Of a stretch of 64,000 nucleotides of DNA, positions 23,707 to 34,444 are shown one piece after another. A program made the position numbers and the translations under genes. The DNA lies in contig VDFB02373365.1 in the NCBI GenBank assembly GCA_007258455.2, positions 219,800,162-219,864,161 of the forward strand, read 5' to 3'. The stretch's first letter is position 1; each line of letters starts with the position of its first letter. The notes under the pieces were generated by a model. The model saw only the letters and a program-made list of their open reading frames with translations, made no database searches and was not told the origin of the DNA. Source of the stretch: Sequoia sempervirens (taxonomy: Eukaryota > Streptophyta > Pinopsida > Cupressales > Cupressaceae).

Positions 23707-25134
23707 TTACATTTCAATCATACCAAGCTTCTTCCTGAAGTGTTCAACCTTGATTCGGGAAAGAGGTTTGGTGAGAATGTCTGCTGTTTGATCATTTGTA
23801 CTAATATACTCCAACTGGATCACATTCTTTTCTACCATGTCTCTTACATAATGGTAGGGGATCTCAATGTGCTTAGATCTATCATGGAATACTGGATTTA
23901 CAGAGAGTTTGATGCAACTCTGATTATCACAATGAATGATAGTAGGATTCAAGGGCTCACCAAAGAGTCCCACAAGCAATTTTCGGAGCCATACTGCTTC
24001 TCTTGCCCCCATAGAGGCTGCAATGTATTCAGCTTCTGTCGAGCTTTGAGCTACTGAAGACTGTTTTCTACAGATCCAAGAGATCATAGCCGATCCCAAA
24101 CTGAAACAACATCCTGATGTACTTTTCCGATTGGTTATACTTCCAACCCAATCTGAATCAGAGTATCCATGTAGATCTAGTTGTTCATTTTTGTAAAGGA
24201 GACCATATCCAATAGTGCCTTGAAGATATCTCAATATATGTTTCACAGCCATAAGATGAATTTCCTTTGGCTGACACATGAACTGGCTTAGAGCATTCAC
24301 TGCATAGCAAATATCAGGTCTGGTGTTAACCAGGTACATTAATGATCCAATCATTTGTCTATATAGGGTTGAATCTGCACACTTGGATTCTGCTGCAGCT
24401 TCTTTCAGTTTGTGAAGGTTGGTTTCCATAGGTGTAGACATGGGTCTACAATCCAACATTCCAAATTTCTTCAGGATATCAATAGTATACTTTCCTTGGT
24501 TTAGTATGATGCCATCTAGTTTTTTCCAGACTTCCAAACCTAGGAAGTAGTGTAAAATGCCCAAGTCTTTCATGTCAAACTCTGAAGTTAGATCCTTCTT
24601 TCCTTGAGCAATGAGGTGATCTTCTCCTGTTATCAGCAGGTCATCAACATATAAAATAATTATTAACATATCACCTTTAATTACCTTAAAGTAAAGATTT
24701 GGGTCTGCATCATTCTTGGAGAATCCTAGTCTCAAGAGGTAGCTGTCAATTCTTTCATACCAGGCCCTGGGAGCCTGTTTAAGTCCATACAGTGCTTTCT
24801 TTAGTCTGCATACATGTGAGTCAGGTTTATGTATCACAAAACCTTCGGGCTGTTCTAGATAGACTTCCTCTTCAATGGTTCCATTTAGGAAGGCAGTTTT
24901 TACATCCATTTGATGGATCTTCCAGCCTTTAGCTGCTGCAATGGCTATCACTGCTCTCACAGATGTGTAACGGGCAACAAGTGCAAATGTTTCTTCATAA
25001 TCAATGCCTTCCTTTTGAGAAAAACCTCTTGCCACAAAACGTGCTCTATGTTTTTCTATACTGCCATCAACAGCATGCTTGATTTTGAAGAGCCATTTGG
25101 AAGAGACAACAGATTTCTCTTTCGGTCTAGGCAC
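23707..25134 (-). CDS. Cop-H reverse transcriptase and RNase H
   Basis: A 475-codon open frame. It starts in PRPKEKSVVSSKW, then has [52 protein letters not shown] and the catalytic ILYVDDLLITG with the Y-V-D-D box intact. RNase H follows with GYSDSDWVGS..RKSTSGCCF and SSTEAEYIA, ending H-Y-V-R-D..T-K-P-L. All catalytic acids appear present, so this part could still work. An in-frame link to integrase is lost just upstream. Confidence 0.93.
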   Translation of the reverse strand: MPRPKEKSVVSSKWLFKIKHAVDGSIEKHRARFVARGFSQKEGIDYEETFALVARYTSVRAVIAIAAAKGWKIHQMDVKTAFLNGTIEEEVYLEQPEGFVIHKPDSHVCRLKKALYGLKQAPRAWYERIDSYLLRLGFSKNDADPNLYFKVIKGDMLIIILYVDDLLITGEDHLIAQGKKDLTSEFDMKDLGILHYFLGLEVWKKLDGIILNQGKYTIDILKKFGMLDCRPMSTPMETNLHKLKEAAAESKCADSTLYRQMIGSLMYLVNTRPDICYAVNALSQFMCQPKEIHLMAVKHILRYLQGTIGYGLLYKNEQLDLHGYSDSDWVGSITNRKSTSGCCFSLGSAMISWICRKQSSVAQSSTEAEYIAASMGAREAVWLRKLLVGLFGEPLNPTIIHCDNQSCIKLSVNPVFHDRSKHIEIPYHYVRDMVEKNVIQLEYISTNDQTADILTKPLSRIKVEHFRKKLGMIEM

Positions 25135-25242
25135 TATATCCCATACATCATTCTTTAGAATGGATCATACTCTCCACACATGCTCATACTTGATGTCCAA
25201 GGCTTCAAACATCGTGGGTTTTGAAATTTATGATGTCATTCA

Positions 25243-27054
25243 TTAGGAGCAATAGCTTGGAGAACCATGGGCCTTTACTCTCCTAAACGTTTTGGGTGCT
25301 GCATGATTCTCAGCTTCTTTGATCATCTTTCTAGCCCAAAGTGGTCTCTTCTTGCCATTGTCATTTGTATTCTCATCTGAAGTAGATAGAAGTTCATTTG
25401 GAATTTCCTCAAGATGCTCCCTTTGAATCTCAGGAGTAGGATCCTTGTCTAAGACTCTAGGTGAATAAGTTTCTATCTCATTTGAACTTCTTGCCCTTTT
25501 GAATGCAATGTCTTCTTCAAAGATGACATCTTTGCTCAATTCAATTTGTTCCTGCCCGGGTATGAAAATCCTGTAAGCTTTGGAGGATTCACTATATCCC
25601 ACAAATATCCCTTTCTTTCCAGAAGGTTCTAGTTTGAATCTCTTCTCTTTGGGCACATGAATATAGACTGGACAACCAAAAATCCTAAAGTGACTAATAT
25701 CAGGTTTTATGCCAGTAAATGCTTCTTCAAGAGTTTTGTTATCTAGATAAGAATGAGGACACCTATTTTGAATGTAGACAGCAGTTCTAGAGGCTTCTGC
25801 CCAGAATGAGGTTTCAATGTTCTGGTCAAGTAACATTGCTTTTGCAGCTTCTACAATGGTTCTATTTTTCCTTTCAACAACCCCATTTTGTTGAGGGTTG
25901 TAGGCTACTGTAAACTCCCTCTTAATCCCAACATTCATGCAAAATTCCTTAAAGATTTCAGAGATGTATTCTTTCCCATTGTCTGTCCTTAAAATTTTGA
26001 TTTTCTTCCCAGAGAAGTTTTCAGTGAGAGCTTTGAACTCTTTGAACCTTTTAAGGATTTCTATTGACTCTTTACACTTAAGAAAATAAATCCAGGTCTT
26101 CCTAGAGAAGTCATCTATAAATATGACATAGTATAGGAAGCCTGCCTTGGAGGGTACAAACATGGGTCCACATAAATTAGAGTGAACCAGTTCTAACACA
26201 GTTTGGGTTTTCCTCAAGCTATTGTGTAAGGATCCCTTTGTATTCTTTCCTAGGGCACAACCTTTACAAGCTCCTTCATGAGTTGGTTTTAACTTGGGTA
26301 ATCCTGTTACAAGTTTTTCCACATATGGTAGGGCACGGAAATGGTGTCCTAATCTTCTATGCCAAATTTCATTTGAAACAAAAGTATCAAGGGTAAGGGC
26401 TTGCTTGACTTCAGTGCATAGTTTATAAAGATAACCTTGTCTTACACCTATGTTTAGAGCTTTCTTTATAGTTGAGTTCTTAGGCCATGCCAGAACTTTC
26501 CCATCCATAAAGGTAACCCTATATCCATTGTCTTCAAGAGCATAGATGGATATTAGATTCCTCTTTATTCCAAGTACGAATAAAACTCCAGTGAGTTGAA
26601 GAGAGAGACCAGATTTCAATGTGATGGAACAAGTTCCAATCCCTTTTACTTGATGTGTAGAATCATCCCCAATTGTTACTTCTTCATCAGTCTCTTCAAT
26701 CATGGTGTCTAAGTTTTCTCTAAACCCTGTGATGTGCCTCGAAGAACCACTATCAATCACCCAGTTGTTGATATTGTTAGATACTTGATTTGATAAGGCT
26801 GAATAGAATACAAATTTCTCAGAATCATGGTCTGAATTTGACTTTCCTACTTTAGCAAATGATGCTTGTTGATTTGATCTGTCAGGGCACTTCATTGCGT
26901 AGTGCCCATATTGATCACATCTAAAACATTGTATTTGAGAGATGTCTTTCTTCTTCTTGAATGACCCTTTTCCATGGGAATTTCTCTTTCTCTTAAATGA
27001 TCCTTTCCTGTGAGATTTTTTCTTACCCTTTTTATTAGATGATGTGTTGAGCAC
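25243..27054 (-). CDS. Cop-H gag knuckle, protease and integrase
   Basis: 603 open codons. Basic start, zinc knuckle CFRCDQYGHYAMKC, protease WVIDSGSSRHITG (D-S-G intact), gag-pre-integrase IWHRRLGHHF, and the integrase zinc finger C-x2-C (GACKGCALGK). Next come the core with VIFIDDFSRKTWIY, RTDNGKEY and the Q-Q-N-G-V-V-E-R-K-N-R-T box holding the third acid, then FRIFGCPVYIHVPKEKR and KGIFVGYSESSKAYR. The end (after KTFRRVKAHG) runs out of frame, so the natural polyprotein is split here from RT. Confidence 0.92.
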   Translation of the reverse strand: MLNTSSNKKGKKKSHRKGSFKRKRNSHGKGSFKKKKDISQIQCFRCDQYGHYAMKCPDRSNQQASFAKVGKSNSDHDSEKFVFYSALSNQVSNNINNWVIDSGSSRHITGFRENLDTMIEETDEEVTIGDDSTHQVKGIGTCSITLKSGLSLQLTGVLFVLGIKRNLISIYALEDNGYRVTFMDGKVLAWPKNSTIKKALNIGVRQGYLYKLCTEVKQALTLDTFVSNEIWHRRLGHHFRALPYVEKLVTGLPKLKPTHEGACKGCALGKNTKGSLHNSLRKTQTVLELVHSNLCGPMFVPSKAGFLYYVIFIDDFSRKTWIYFLKCKESIEILKRFKEFKALTENFSGKKIKILRTDNGKEYISEIFKEFCMNVGIKREFTVAYNPQQNGVVERKNRTIVEAAKAMLLDQNIETSFWAEASRTAVYIQNRCPHSYLDNKTLEEAFTGIKPDISHFRIFGCPVYIHVPKEKRFKLEPSGKKGIFVGYSESSKAYRIFIPGQEQIELSKDVIFEEDIAFKRARSSNEIETYSPRVLDKDPTPEIQREHLEEIPNELLSTSDENTNDNGKKRPLWARKMIKEAENHAAPKTFRRVKAHGSPSYCS

Positions 27055-27108
27055 TTGAATTTCCTCATCTATGGATTTTTGTTTGTTTTCTTTTGTTGAG
27101 AGTCTTGT

Positions 27109-27748
27109 TTACTCTTGAAGGCAATCTGTTCTTAGTCTATCAAACTTGGGAAGTTCAGATCTCGCACTTATTCCTTGAACAAATGGCTCCCATGAGTTTG
27201 GTAGGCCTCCTAGTGCAATTAGTGTTAACTCTTTGCTATCAATTTGATATCCAATTGTAGATAATTGATCCCTTAGTTCAATGATCCTCATGAAGTATGC
27301 ATTAATAGTTTCTCCTTTGTTTATTTGGACAATGTTGATTTGCCTCTTTAATGCAAGAGTCCTACAGGTGTTGTTTATCTCATAGGTGCTCTCAAGGGAT
27401 TTGAACATTAGATATGCAGCTTCATGTTTTGCTAGAATAGGTACTATGTGGTCCCTAACTGCATCTACTAAGATTTTCATGGCTTTTTCATTATTCTCAA
27501 TCCATTGAGTTTTCTCAGGATCATCCTCTGGTTCCCCCTTGTTTTCCTTCACAAATGAGTAACTTATTTTCTTTGAGAATCATCATGATTCTGAATTTCC
27601 ATGAGGTGAAGTTGTTTGCTCCCTCAAGACGATTTTCAAATCTGATCATACTTGACATTATGAAGAATGTGATGAGAATTCGATTTTTTTCAAAAATACG
27701 AATTTTTCCTAAGAATCTGATATCTAGATTTGATTTGGATTCACTCAA
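27109..27748 (-). pseudogene. Cop-H gag, N-terminal part
   Basis: Two overlapping frames. The first (27521-27748) ends MIRFENRLEGANNFTSWKFR, the DUF4219-like gag start. The second (27109-27552) is the UBN2 domain (MFKSLESTYEINN, LKRQINIVQINKGETI, LIALGGLPNSWEPFV). A TAA after CLQE stops it 18 codons before the zinc-knuckle frame, which continues in the same phase, so one point change separates gag from the rest. Confidence 0.85.
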
Positions 27749-27752
27749 CGTG

Positions 27753-27764
27753 GCTCTGATACCA
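27753..27764 (-). other. Cop-H primer-binding site
   Basis: Minus strand TGGTATCAGAGC directly adjoining the 5' LTR. Confidence 0.93.
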
Positions 27765-27830
27765 TGATGAATATTATCAAATCTTATCAGAGCAAGATCC
27801 TAGGATGACCTATGAAAATTCTAAGACTTA
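27765..27830 (-). repeat. Cop-H 5' LTR, inner part
   Basis: Matches 22710-22770 (ATCAAATCTTATCAGAGCA, CCTATGAAAATTCTAAGACTTA). It is broken at 27830 by Inv-I. The rest of the LTR resumes at 33180. Confidence 0.93.
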
Positions 27831-28251
27831 TGTTTGCCTACGGAATGTAATTCAAACCTTACGAACTACTGGCAAACTAGTCATGTGCAGAACATAGGAT
27901 AAAACAGTAAACTAGAAAGATAACATGTTTCAACACCAGAAGCTTTATTCATCATCAGAAATATCATGTACAATCACAGAGTATTACAATGCTTAACAAT
28001 ATAACCATCGGCACATAACTCCTAACTCCCTCCCGACTATCCCAACAGGCTACATATAACGTTCGGCGGTGGTTAGATAACCAACCGACACGACGCTTCA
28101 TAACAACATTAACATTAACATTAATCCGAACATGATTTCCCGAAAGTACATGACATTATTATTCTTTACTAATCTATAGTTTTATTAGCAATTGGCCGAC
28201 TACGACCAAGGCCGACTACGGCCGACAACAAAGTAAAATATACTGCTAACT
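27831..28251 (-). repeat. Inv-I left LTR
   Basis: Reverse complement of 32759-33179 with only a few differences. The inner edge TGCTAACT is followed by TCATCCCCCCC, a purine tract on the minus strand. Confidence 0.9.
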
Positions 28252-28308
28252 TCATCCCCCCCACAAAAGAAGTCATCTTCCAGACGACATACATATAGCA
28301 AGACAAGT

Positions 28309-30758
28309 TCAATGAGAAGTAGGGGGAAGGGAGTGCGTCCCTGGATGCACAGATGACGTCGAAGTAGTAGAAGAATGCTCCGCTTGCAGTCGCCTCACCT
28401 CCTCGGTACGTGTGCGAAGCTGCCTATCTGCCAGTATCTCCCTCTCCCTCGCCGCCTTTACCATACGGGCTGCCTCCATCAGTTGGCTCTTTGCCTTCTC
28501 CGCCTCTGCACTCTTGGCCGCCAAATCAACATCTTTTGCAGCCAACTGATCTTCCAATGCTTTCACTCGCTGCTTCCATGCTTCCTCTTTCTGCTTTGCT
28601 TCCTCCTCCAAGACGGCCACCCGAGGCTCCAAGACCTCCAATCGAGCTCCCCTCTCACTGGCAAGCCGAGTTTGTTCGGCCAAGTCATTCTGGATGCTCT
28701 TTATGGTAGCAGTGGACTCGTCCTTAACCCTCTGCAGGAGTCTATAGGCGTCCACTCTTCGTGATACCGCTACCTCTGTGGAAAATATTTGGCGCTTCAT
28801 GAGAATAAAGACATCCCGAAAGGCAAGCTCTATGTAATATAAGCTCTCTAGAACCCCGACGTCCCGCCCTACTAGTCTCGGTGGTCGACCCCGCCAGGCT
28901 CTCATCATAGCAAGAGTCTCTCCTACTGGCCACCCCTCGCCAAATATCCGTGTGAACTCAACCTCACAATTCTATATTTGTACGAATCATGGATGTCAAC
29001 TTCCTGCCCACTAGAGAGATCGGGCCAATCCCAGGTCTCTGAAACCGTCTCATTTCTGATCATCAACCGCCTATGCCTAGCTCGTGACATATCAAGGTAA
29101 TCATGTCAGTGGGTCTCGGGTTGTGACATCTCCACGATAAATCCCTCCTGGAGTCACTCCCTCCCTGCCTCCTCATCGTCGGAGGTGTAAAGGTTATGCT
29201 CTCCCAGGCTGCCCTGACTATCTCAAGTGTTCTCGACTATCGCCGAGGCTCATGTGGCTGGCCGCCCCTAGTGCCTCTTTTGTTCATTCCTCCTGATGTG
29301 TGCGTATCTCGCCAAACCGGCCTGCCTCACTTTGCCGAGTGTGAACAATCGCCTCATCCCCAGTCCTCCTAGGGACTTTTCTCCCGCCGTTTCGCTGCTC
29401 GCTACTTCAAGGTAAGGGCTCACCCATCTCAACCAGCTATCAATTTGGGCCACCCGAGTGCTCCGGGCCGAGTAGCCTCGTCGCCATCGCTCCCCCGCCT
29501 CGCGCATCGAGGTTGCCACTCCCGACGCTTACCGATCTCGGGCGGTGGTCACCGGCAATATCTCACCGGTGCGGAACTCGCCGACAAGCACGCCTCGTGA
29601 TGTCGCAGGCGGTGGTGCCACTTCATGGCGTACCGTGCAATGAGGTACCATTTCAACATTCGCCCGCCCAATCACAAACAGAAGAGGAATGTCACCAGTG
29701 TGTTCTTCCCGGTCAAGGAAGAGTAACCGTCGCAACAATGGTGTATGTTGATTCTCCTCGCTTCCCGACTCCCCGATGGCGATCGACACTTCCTCATCGT
29801 CATGGACTAGACTGGTGGGCGCAAGAAGATAAATCAATGGGCTCATCCCTGTCCGATGCACCACTCTCTTCAGAGGCCCCCTCCGCTGATGTTTCCTCTT
29901 CCACCGATGCCTCCTTCCGCTTTCTCTTCTTCCCTGAAGTCGTGCCCTCGCCAGCTTGCTTCGCTTCCAGTTCAGACCAGTAAAATACTGTCGGCAACCC
30001 AGGATCCAGGTGAGTGAGTGGCTGCAATCGACCCCATTTGTCTTCGGGCACCTGTGTGTGAACGGCATCGAGAAAGAGGGCAGACCGGGTCATGGTAGCA
30101 CCATGCCTCTGATGGGGTAGCCCTCATCCGGCCTGTAGTAACCTCTCGCCCAGCTAGATACTGGGCCACGCCAGGAGTCCTGGGCCTCTGGTATGTAGTC
30201 CACTATCCAGATAGTAATATCCGACGCCTACTGGGGTGCACTCGTGAGTCGGCATTTACTAGTCCAAGTACTATTCCGCTATTGCTAAGTAGTGTTTTTG
30301 GAGACCTTCAAGCGATCATAGAGGCCTGCTCGTCACAACTTACACCCGTTGAATTAACAATTTTGTGCTTCGTGTCATCTTCTTAGGGTTTGTTAACCTA
30401 TTCCCTTAAGCCGGTACGCCAACACTCGCCTAAATCCTATGGCTAAAATGAAATGGTCACTGCAACCTCTCGTAATCAATAATGACGAAAGTATGCTCTA
30501 TTAGCTGTCCAACATCGCCTTCACCAAGGTCAAACCCCAAGAATTGAAAGGGCAACTATCACAAATTCTTGTTCACCCAAGAGTGCTGTTGCAACCTTCA
30601 AGGCGCACACTGAGTGCTTCGCCACTCAATCGCTTGGTGTACTGCTGCCGGGCCAAAGCCTCCCATGTCATCGTCTCATTATCAACGTCCATCTTCTTTC
30701 TCTTTCCAGCCGAGGCTACCTTCGGCCTGTGCTGCATAGCCTTCTTGCCCTTGTCCAT
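28309..30758 (-). pseudogene. Inv-I left-arm ORF, unrecognised coiled-coil protein
   Basis: The last 199 codons (28309-28908) form an open frame ending GTHSLPPTSH just before the purine tract. Residues about 75-175 are a long Lys/Glu/Ala coiled coil (KQKEEAWKQRVKALEDQL, KSAEAEKAKSQLMEAARM). Further upstream, pieces at 29800-30093 (GKKRKRKEASVEEETS, basic then acidic) and 30573-30758 (start MDKGKKAMQ) seem to belong to the same protein but lie in different frames. No known domain is recognised. By position it would be a gag or an extra 3' ORF. Confidence 0.5.
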
Positions 30759-31860
30759 TTTTCTATCAGTTCGGCGATTCCAGCCGATTTTATAAACCTC
30801 AAGACAGTTACAGAAATTGCCGAAACTATCAAAACTGCCAAATTCTGGTAAAGGCTGGAAATGCTGTACGCCCTAGAAATGGGGACTGAATCCTGAGATG
30901 GTCAGACGATCCGCAATTTTGAAAAATCCGCATGAAGGATCTCAGGAACCGACGACTTGAAACTGATGAATTTCGTATACCGCAACTTGAAACCCGTATC
31001 ACTTCAGCACTGGGAACTGCATTACCGGCAACTCGGAACCAGACTACCGACAACTTTGGAGAACCGCATAACCCGGGCAACTTAAGAAACCGTACCGGGC
31101 AATCGGAAACTGTGACACCGCAACTCGAGAAATCACAGGAAGAGGAAACATCACGAGGAGGCCTCTCAACAGAGGATGCACTTTACGGATGAGTTTCTTA
31201 TTGATTTATCTTCTTCGCCTCGAGTCTAGTCCATTGATGAGGAGGTGTCACTACATCGGGAGTCGTAGAAGGTGAGAGATCAACATACCATTGTTGCACG
31301 CAGGGCTTATTCTTCCCGCATCACGCGCCCAGAAGAACACACACTGACATTCATCTTCCTGTCATTGATGGATAATGTTGAGGAATATTTCATTACCTGC
31401 ACGCTGTGGTGGCTACCACGACATCACAGGGCAACATCGATCGGGCAAGTCCTGTTCATTTCACGAGATATTGCCAAGTTGAACTTTACACCACCGCCAG
31501 GATCGTGGCAGTCAGAGTGGCAACCAAGAGCAGAATCAGAACGACATCGAGACTACTCCAGCCCTGTAGACAATTCCTGGCAGGCCCAAATTGATAATGT
31601 TGACCGTGAGGCTCATTTTGAAGTGCCAGCAGCTGTAATAATGAGAAAGTCCTGAGGGACTAATATGAGGAAGGCCATGTTAATTTTAAAGTGACGGCTG
31701 ACTTATGAGATGCACTGCACACCGAGGATAGAATGTATACCCGTGACGGCCACATGAGCCTCAGCAGATAGTCTGGGAACCGCCCCCAGGAGGAGACAGA
31801 ACCTTTTACACCTCCTGACGATGAGGAGAACGAGGAGGGTGACTCCACAGAGGGATTCGT
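29000..31860. other. Inv-I centre, indel-rich divergent part of the inverted repeat
   Basis: The two halves still share words such as GAGATATTGCC, CCCAAATTGATA and GAAGAGGAAACATCA in inverted order, but with many 1-5 base indels. The last ~900 bp of each arm is close to identical. About 30100-31100 shows no clear pairing. The GC content is locally higher than in the surroundings. This may be true divergence or poor base calling in a palindrome. Confidence 0.55.
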
Positions 31861-31861
31861 C

Positions 31862-32701
31862 GTGGAGATGTCACAACCAGACCCATCAGACCCACTAGGC
31901 ACGGTGCAACGATATGTACAAGAGCTAGAGCATATGGGCAGGTTGATGATCCGAGTGGGACAGGTTTCCAGGGACCTCAGGATTGGCCGATCTCTAGTGG
32001 GCCAGGAAGTTCAGCGCATCCGCGGATTCGTCCAGATGGGGTGTGAGGCTGAGTTCACACGGATATTCGGCGAGGGGTGGCCAGCAGGAGAGACTCCTGC
32101 AATGATGAGAGCCTGTCGGGGTCGACCACCGAGACTAGTAGGGAAAGACGCAGGGGTTCTGGAAAGCTTATATCATATAGAGCTTGCCTTTCGGGATGTC
32201 TTTATTCTCATGAAACGCCAAGTATTTTCTACTGAGGTAGCGGTATCACGAAGAGTGGACGCCTATAGACTCCTGCAGAGGGTTAAGGACGAGTCCACTG
32301 CTACCATAAGGAGCATCTAGAATGACTTGGCCGAACAAACTCGACTTGCCAGTGAGAAGGGAGCTCGATTGGAAGTCTTGGAGCCTCGGGTGGCCATCTT
32401 AGAGGAGGAAGCAAAGCAGAAAGAGGAAGCATGGAAGCAACGAGTGAAAGCATTGGAAGATTAGTTGGCTGCAAAAGATGTTGATTTGGCAGCCAAGAGT
32501 GCAGAGGCGGAGAAGGCAAAAAGCCAACTGATGGAGGCAGCCCGTATGGTAAAGGCGGCGAGGGAGAGGGAGATACTGGCAGATAGGCAGCTTCGCGCAC
32601 GTACCGAGGAGGTGATGCGACTGCGAGCAGAGCATTCTTCTACTACTCCGACGTCATTTGTGCATCCAGGGACGCACTCCCTTCCCCCTACTTCTCATTG
32701 A
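31862..32701 (+). pseudogene. Inv-I right-arm ORF copy
   Basis: Plus-strand counterpart of the left-arm ORF, with the same GRPPRLVG, IELAFRDVFILMKRQ and coiled-coil segments. It also shows about 75 residues before GEGWPAGETP. Two in-frame TAG stops (32318 and 32462) stand where the left arm has CAG, so this copy is dead while the left copy of the same segment is open. Confidence 0.75.
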
Positions 32702-32758
32702 ACTTGTCTTGCTATATGTATGTCGTCTGGAAGACGACTTCTTTTGTGGGGGGGATGA

Positions 32759-33179
32759 TGTTAGCAGTATATTTTACTTTGTTGTCGGCCGTAGTCGGCC
32801 TTGGTCGTAGTCGGCCAATTGCTAATAAAACTATAGATTAGTAAAGAATAATAATGTCATGTACTTTCGGGAAATCATGTTCGGATTAATGTTAATGTTA
32901 ATGTTGTTATGAAGCGTCGTGTCGGTTGGTTATCTAACCACCGCCGAACGTTATATGTAGCCTGTTGGGATAGTCGGGAGGGAGTTAGGAGTTATGTGCC
33001 GATGGTTATATTGTTAAGCATTGTGATACTCTGTGATTGTACATGATATTTTTGATGATGAATAAAGCTTCTGGTGTTGAAACATGTTATCTTTCTAGTT
33101 TACTGTTTTATCCTATGTTCTGCACATGACTAGTTTGCCAGTAGTATGTAAGGTTTGAATTACATTCCGTAGGCAAACA
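32759..33179 (+). repeat. Inv-I right LTR
   Basis: TGTTAGCAGTATA to GGCAAACA, preceded by the purine tract TGTGGGGGGGATGA. An AATAAA lies at about 33060. Confidence 0.9.
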
Positions 33180-33597
33180 ACTTACATACTGTGAAAGAAT
33201 TCAGAGTCAGATTTATACTTCTGTGTTTTGAATGTGCTAATTGCAGAACATCTATCGATTTTCATGTCTTGCAAATAAAGGAATGACGTCTCATATATAT
33301 GTTGAAGATACGCCTCAAGAAGGGACGCGTCCCATGAGAGGACGTGTCCCTTGAGCGCGCGAACTTTCTTAACAACCAAAGTCATTCTGAGTTTATCAAA
33401 GACTAAGATGTGAGATAACAACAGTCATCTAATATCAATTTCAATTTATTTATTTACAAATTTTGATCAACATCTGAAATTTGAAAATCTTATTTGATGG
33501 TTTTATATTTTAAGAACAGTTTTGGTTAAATATAAATCATGATGATGCATGAATGCAATCATCATTTATATCTGACCGAAGCTATCTTAAATCAACA
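33180..33597 (-). repeat. Cop-H 5' LTR, outer part
   Basis: Continues the LTR after Inv-I, from ACTTACATACTGTG to TTAAATCAACA, and is followed by the TGGAT duplication. Confidence 0.93.
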
Positions 33598-34444
33598 TGG
33601 ATAATGGAAACACTCTTTCTACTGTATCCTTGGTATCATATTTCATCTACAAGTCAAGGTAAACTGGATTACAATTGACTCACGAATCATAACAGTCGAT
33701 CTGACCTCTTTTAATGCAGGGCCATGTTATCTATGTCAGAATCCTTAAAATGGCAATTCAAAGAGACATTTTTGTTAAAATGATCTAGATCATGTAAAAA
33801 TGTTGTCAAAAGTATGTTTTAGGTCAAACAGAATGTAAGGTTTTTGTGGGTTTGTGTCAAGGAAGATGCTTGCAAAATTATGAAAATTTGAAAATTAGGG
33901 TTTCATGCCCCTATTTTTAGGGAAACCCCTGAAAATAGGACCTTGCTAGAATTCATTGAAAATGATTTTGATAGGATGAATTGACTTCACGATCACACTA
34001 GTCAAGTCAAAATCACCAAAAAAGTTAGTTTTACTCTGGTGGGTCTATTTTCATTTTTTAGGAAGAAAGTTAAGACCTCCGCAGCCATTAATAGTAGTTC
34101 GGCTAGTACCAGGTGCTGAAAGCTAAGCTTCAAAAGCTTTAACGATGAATCCATGGCAGAAATACTCCAAAAAGATGCTTGTTCACGGAGGGGATTTTCA
34201 AAAGTGAAAAATGCTGAAAATTGACTAAGTTTGGAGAATGCACGCCTTGCTACCAAGAGGAGGTTGTGCAGTCAAATGCCTTACTCATTTTTCCAACACC
34301 CGTACACGTAGCACGATGAAGGTGATTGCTAAGATGCATGCATCCGCATCATCAACAACAATGCCCAAGACAATCACGATGCACGACGAACGCAAAGCAT
34401 GGAGAAATGAAGAATTTTCAAAGGAAATGATAAAACTACAAGCT

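Larger units (their letters stand above)
27831..33179. mobile_element. Inv-I, inverted-dimer LTR insertion
   Basis: A 5349-bp insertion with the duplication ACTTA on both sides (27826-27830 and 33180-33184). It starts TGTTTGCCTACGG and ends CCGTAGGCAAACA. Unlike a normal element, its two 421-bp LTRs are inverted, with both U5 ends outward and both polypurine tracts facing the centre. The arms remain alignable as reverse complements to about 29950 and 31140. Only one ORF type is visible in each arm; no PBS and no pol domains were found. Confidence 0.85.
22710..33597 (-). mobile_element. Cop-H, Ty1/copia element in the ALY intron
   Basis: The exact duplication TGGAT flanks it (22705-22709 and 33598-33602). 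LTRs of about 480 bp begin TGTTGATTT and end ..CATCA on the minus strand. With Inv-I removed the element is about 5.5 kb with the full order gag-protease-integrase-RT-RNase H, broken only by one gag stop and a frame change near 25240. The few LTR differences and the perfect duplication make it younger than Cop-A and Cop-B. Its transcription would run in the same direction as ALY. Confidence 0.93.

Noticed and set aside
23683..24057. 124-codon plus-strand frame over Cop-H RNase H
   Set aside because: It is the antisense shadow of the RT/RNase H frame.
28375..28764. Plus-strand open frames opposite the Inv-I coiled coil
   Set aside because: They mirror the low-complexity coding of the minus-strand ORF and have no support of their own.
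27831..33179. Palindrome as a missed-adapter or foldback read artefact
   Set aside because: An artefact would mirror the flanks too. Here the flanks are non-mirrored halves of one Cop-H LTR joined by an ACTTA duplication, and the arms differ by true substitutions. The centre may still be badly called.
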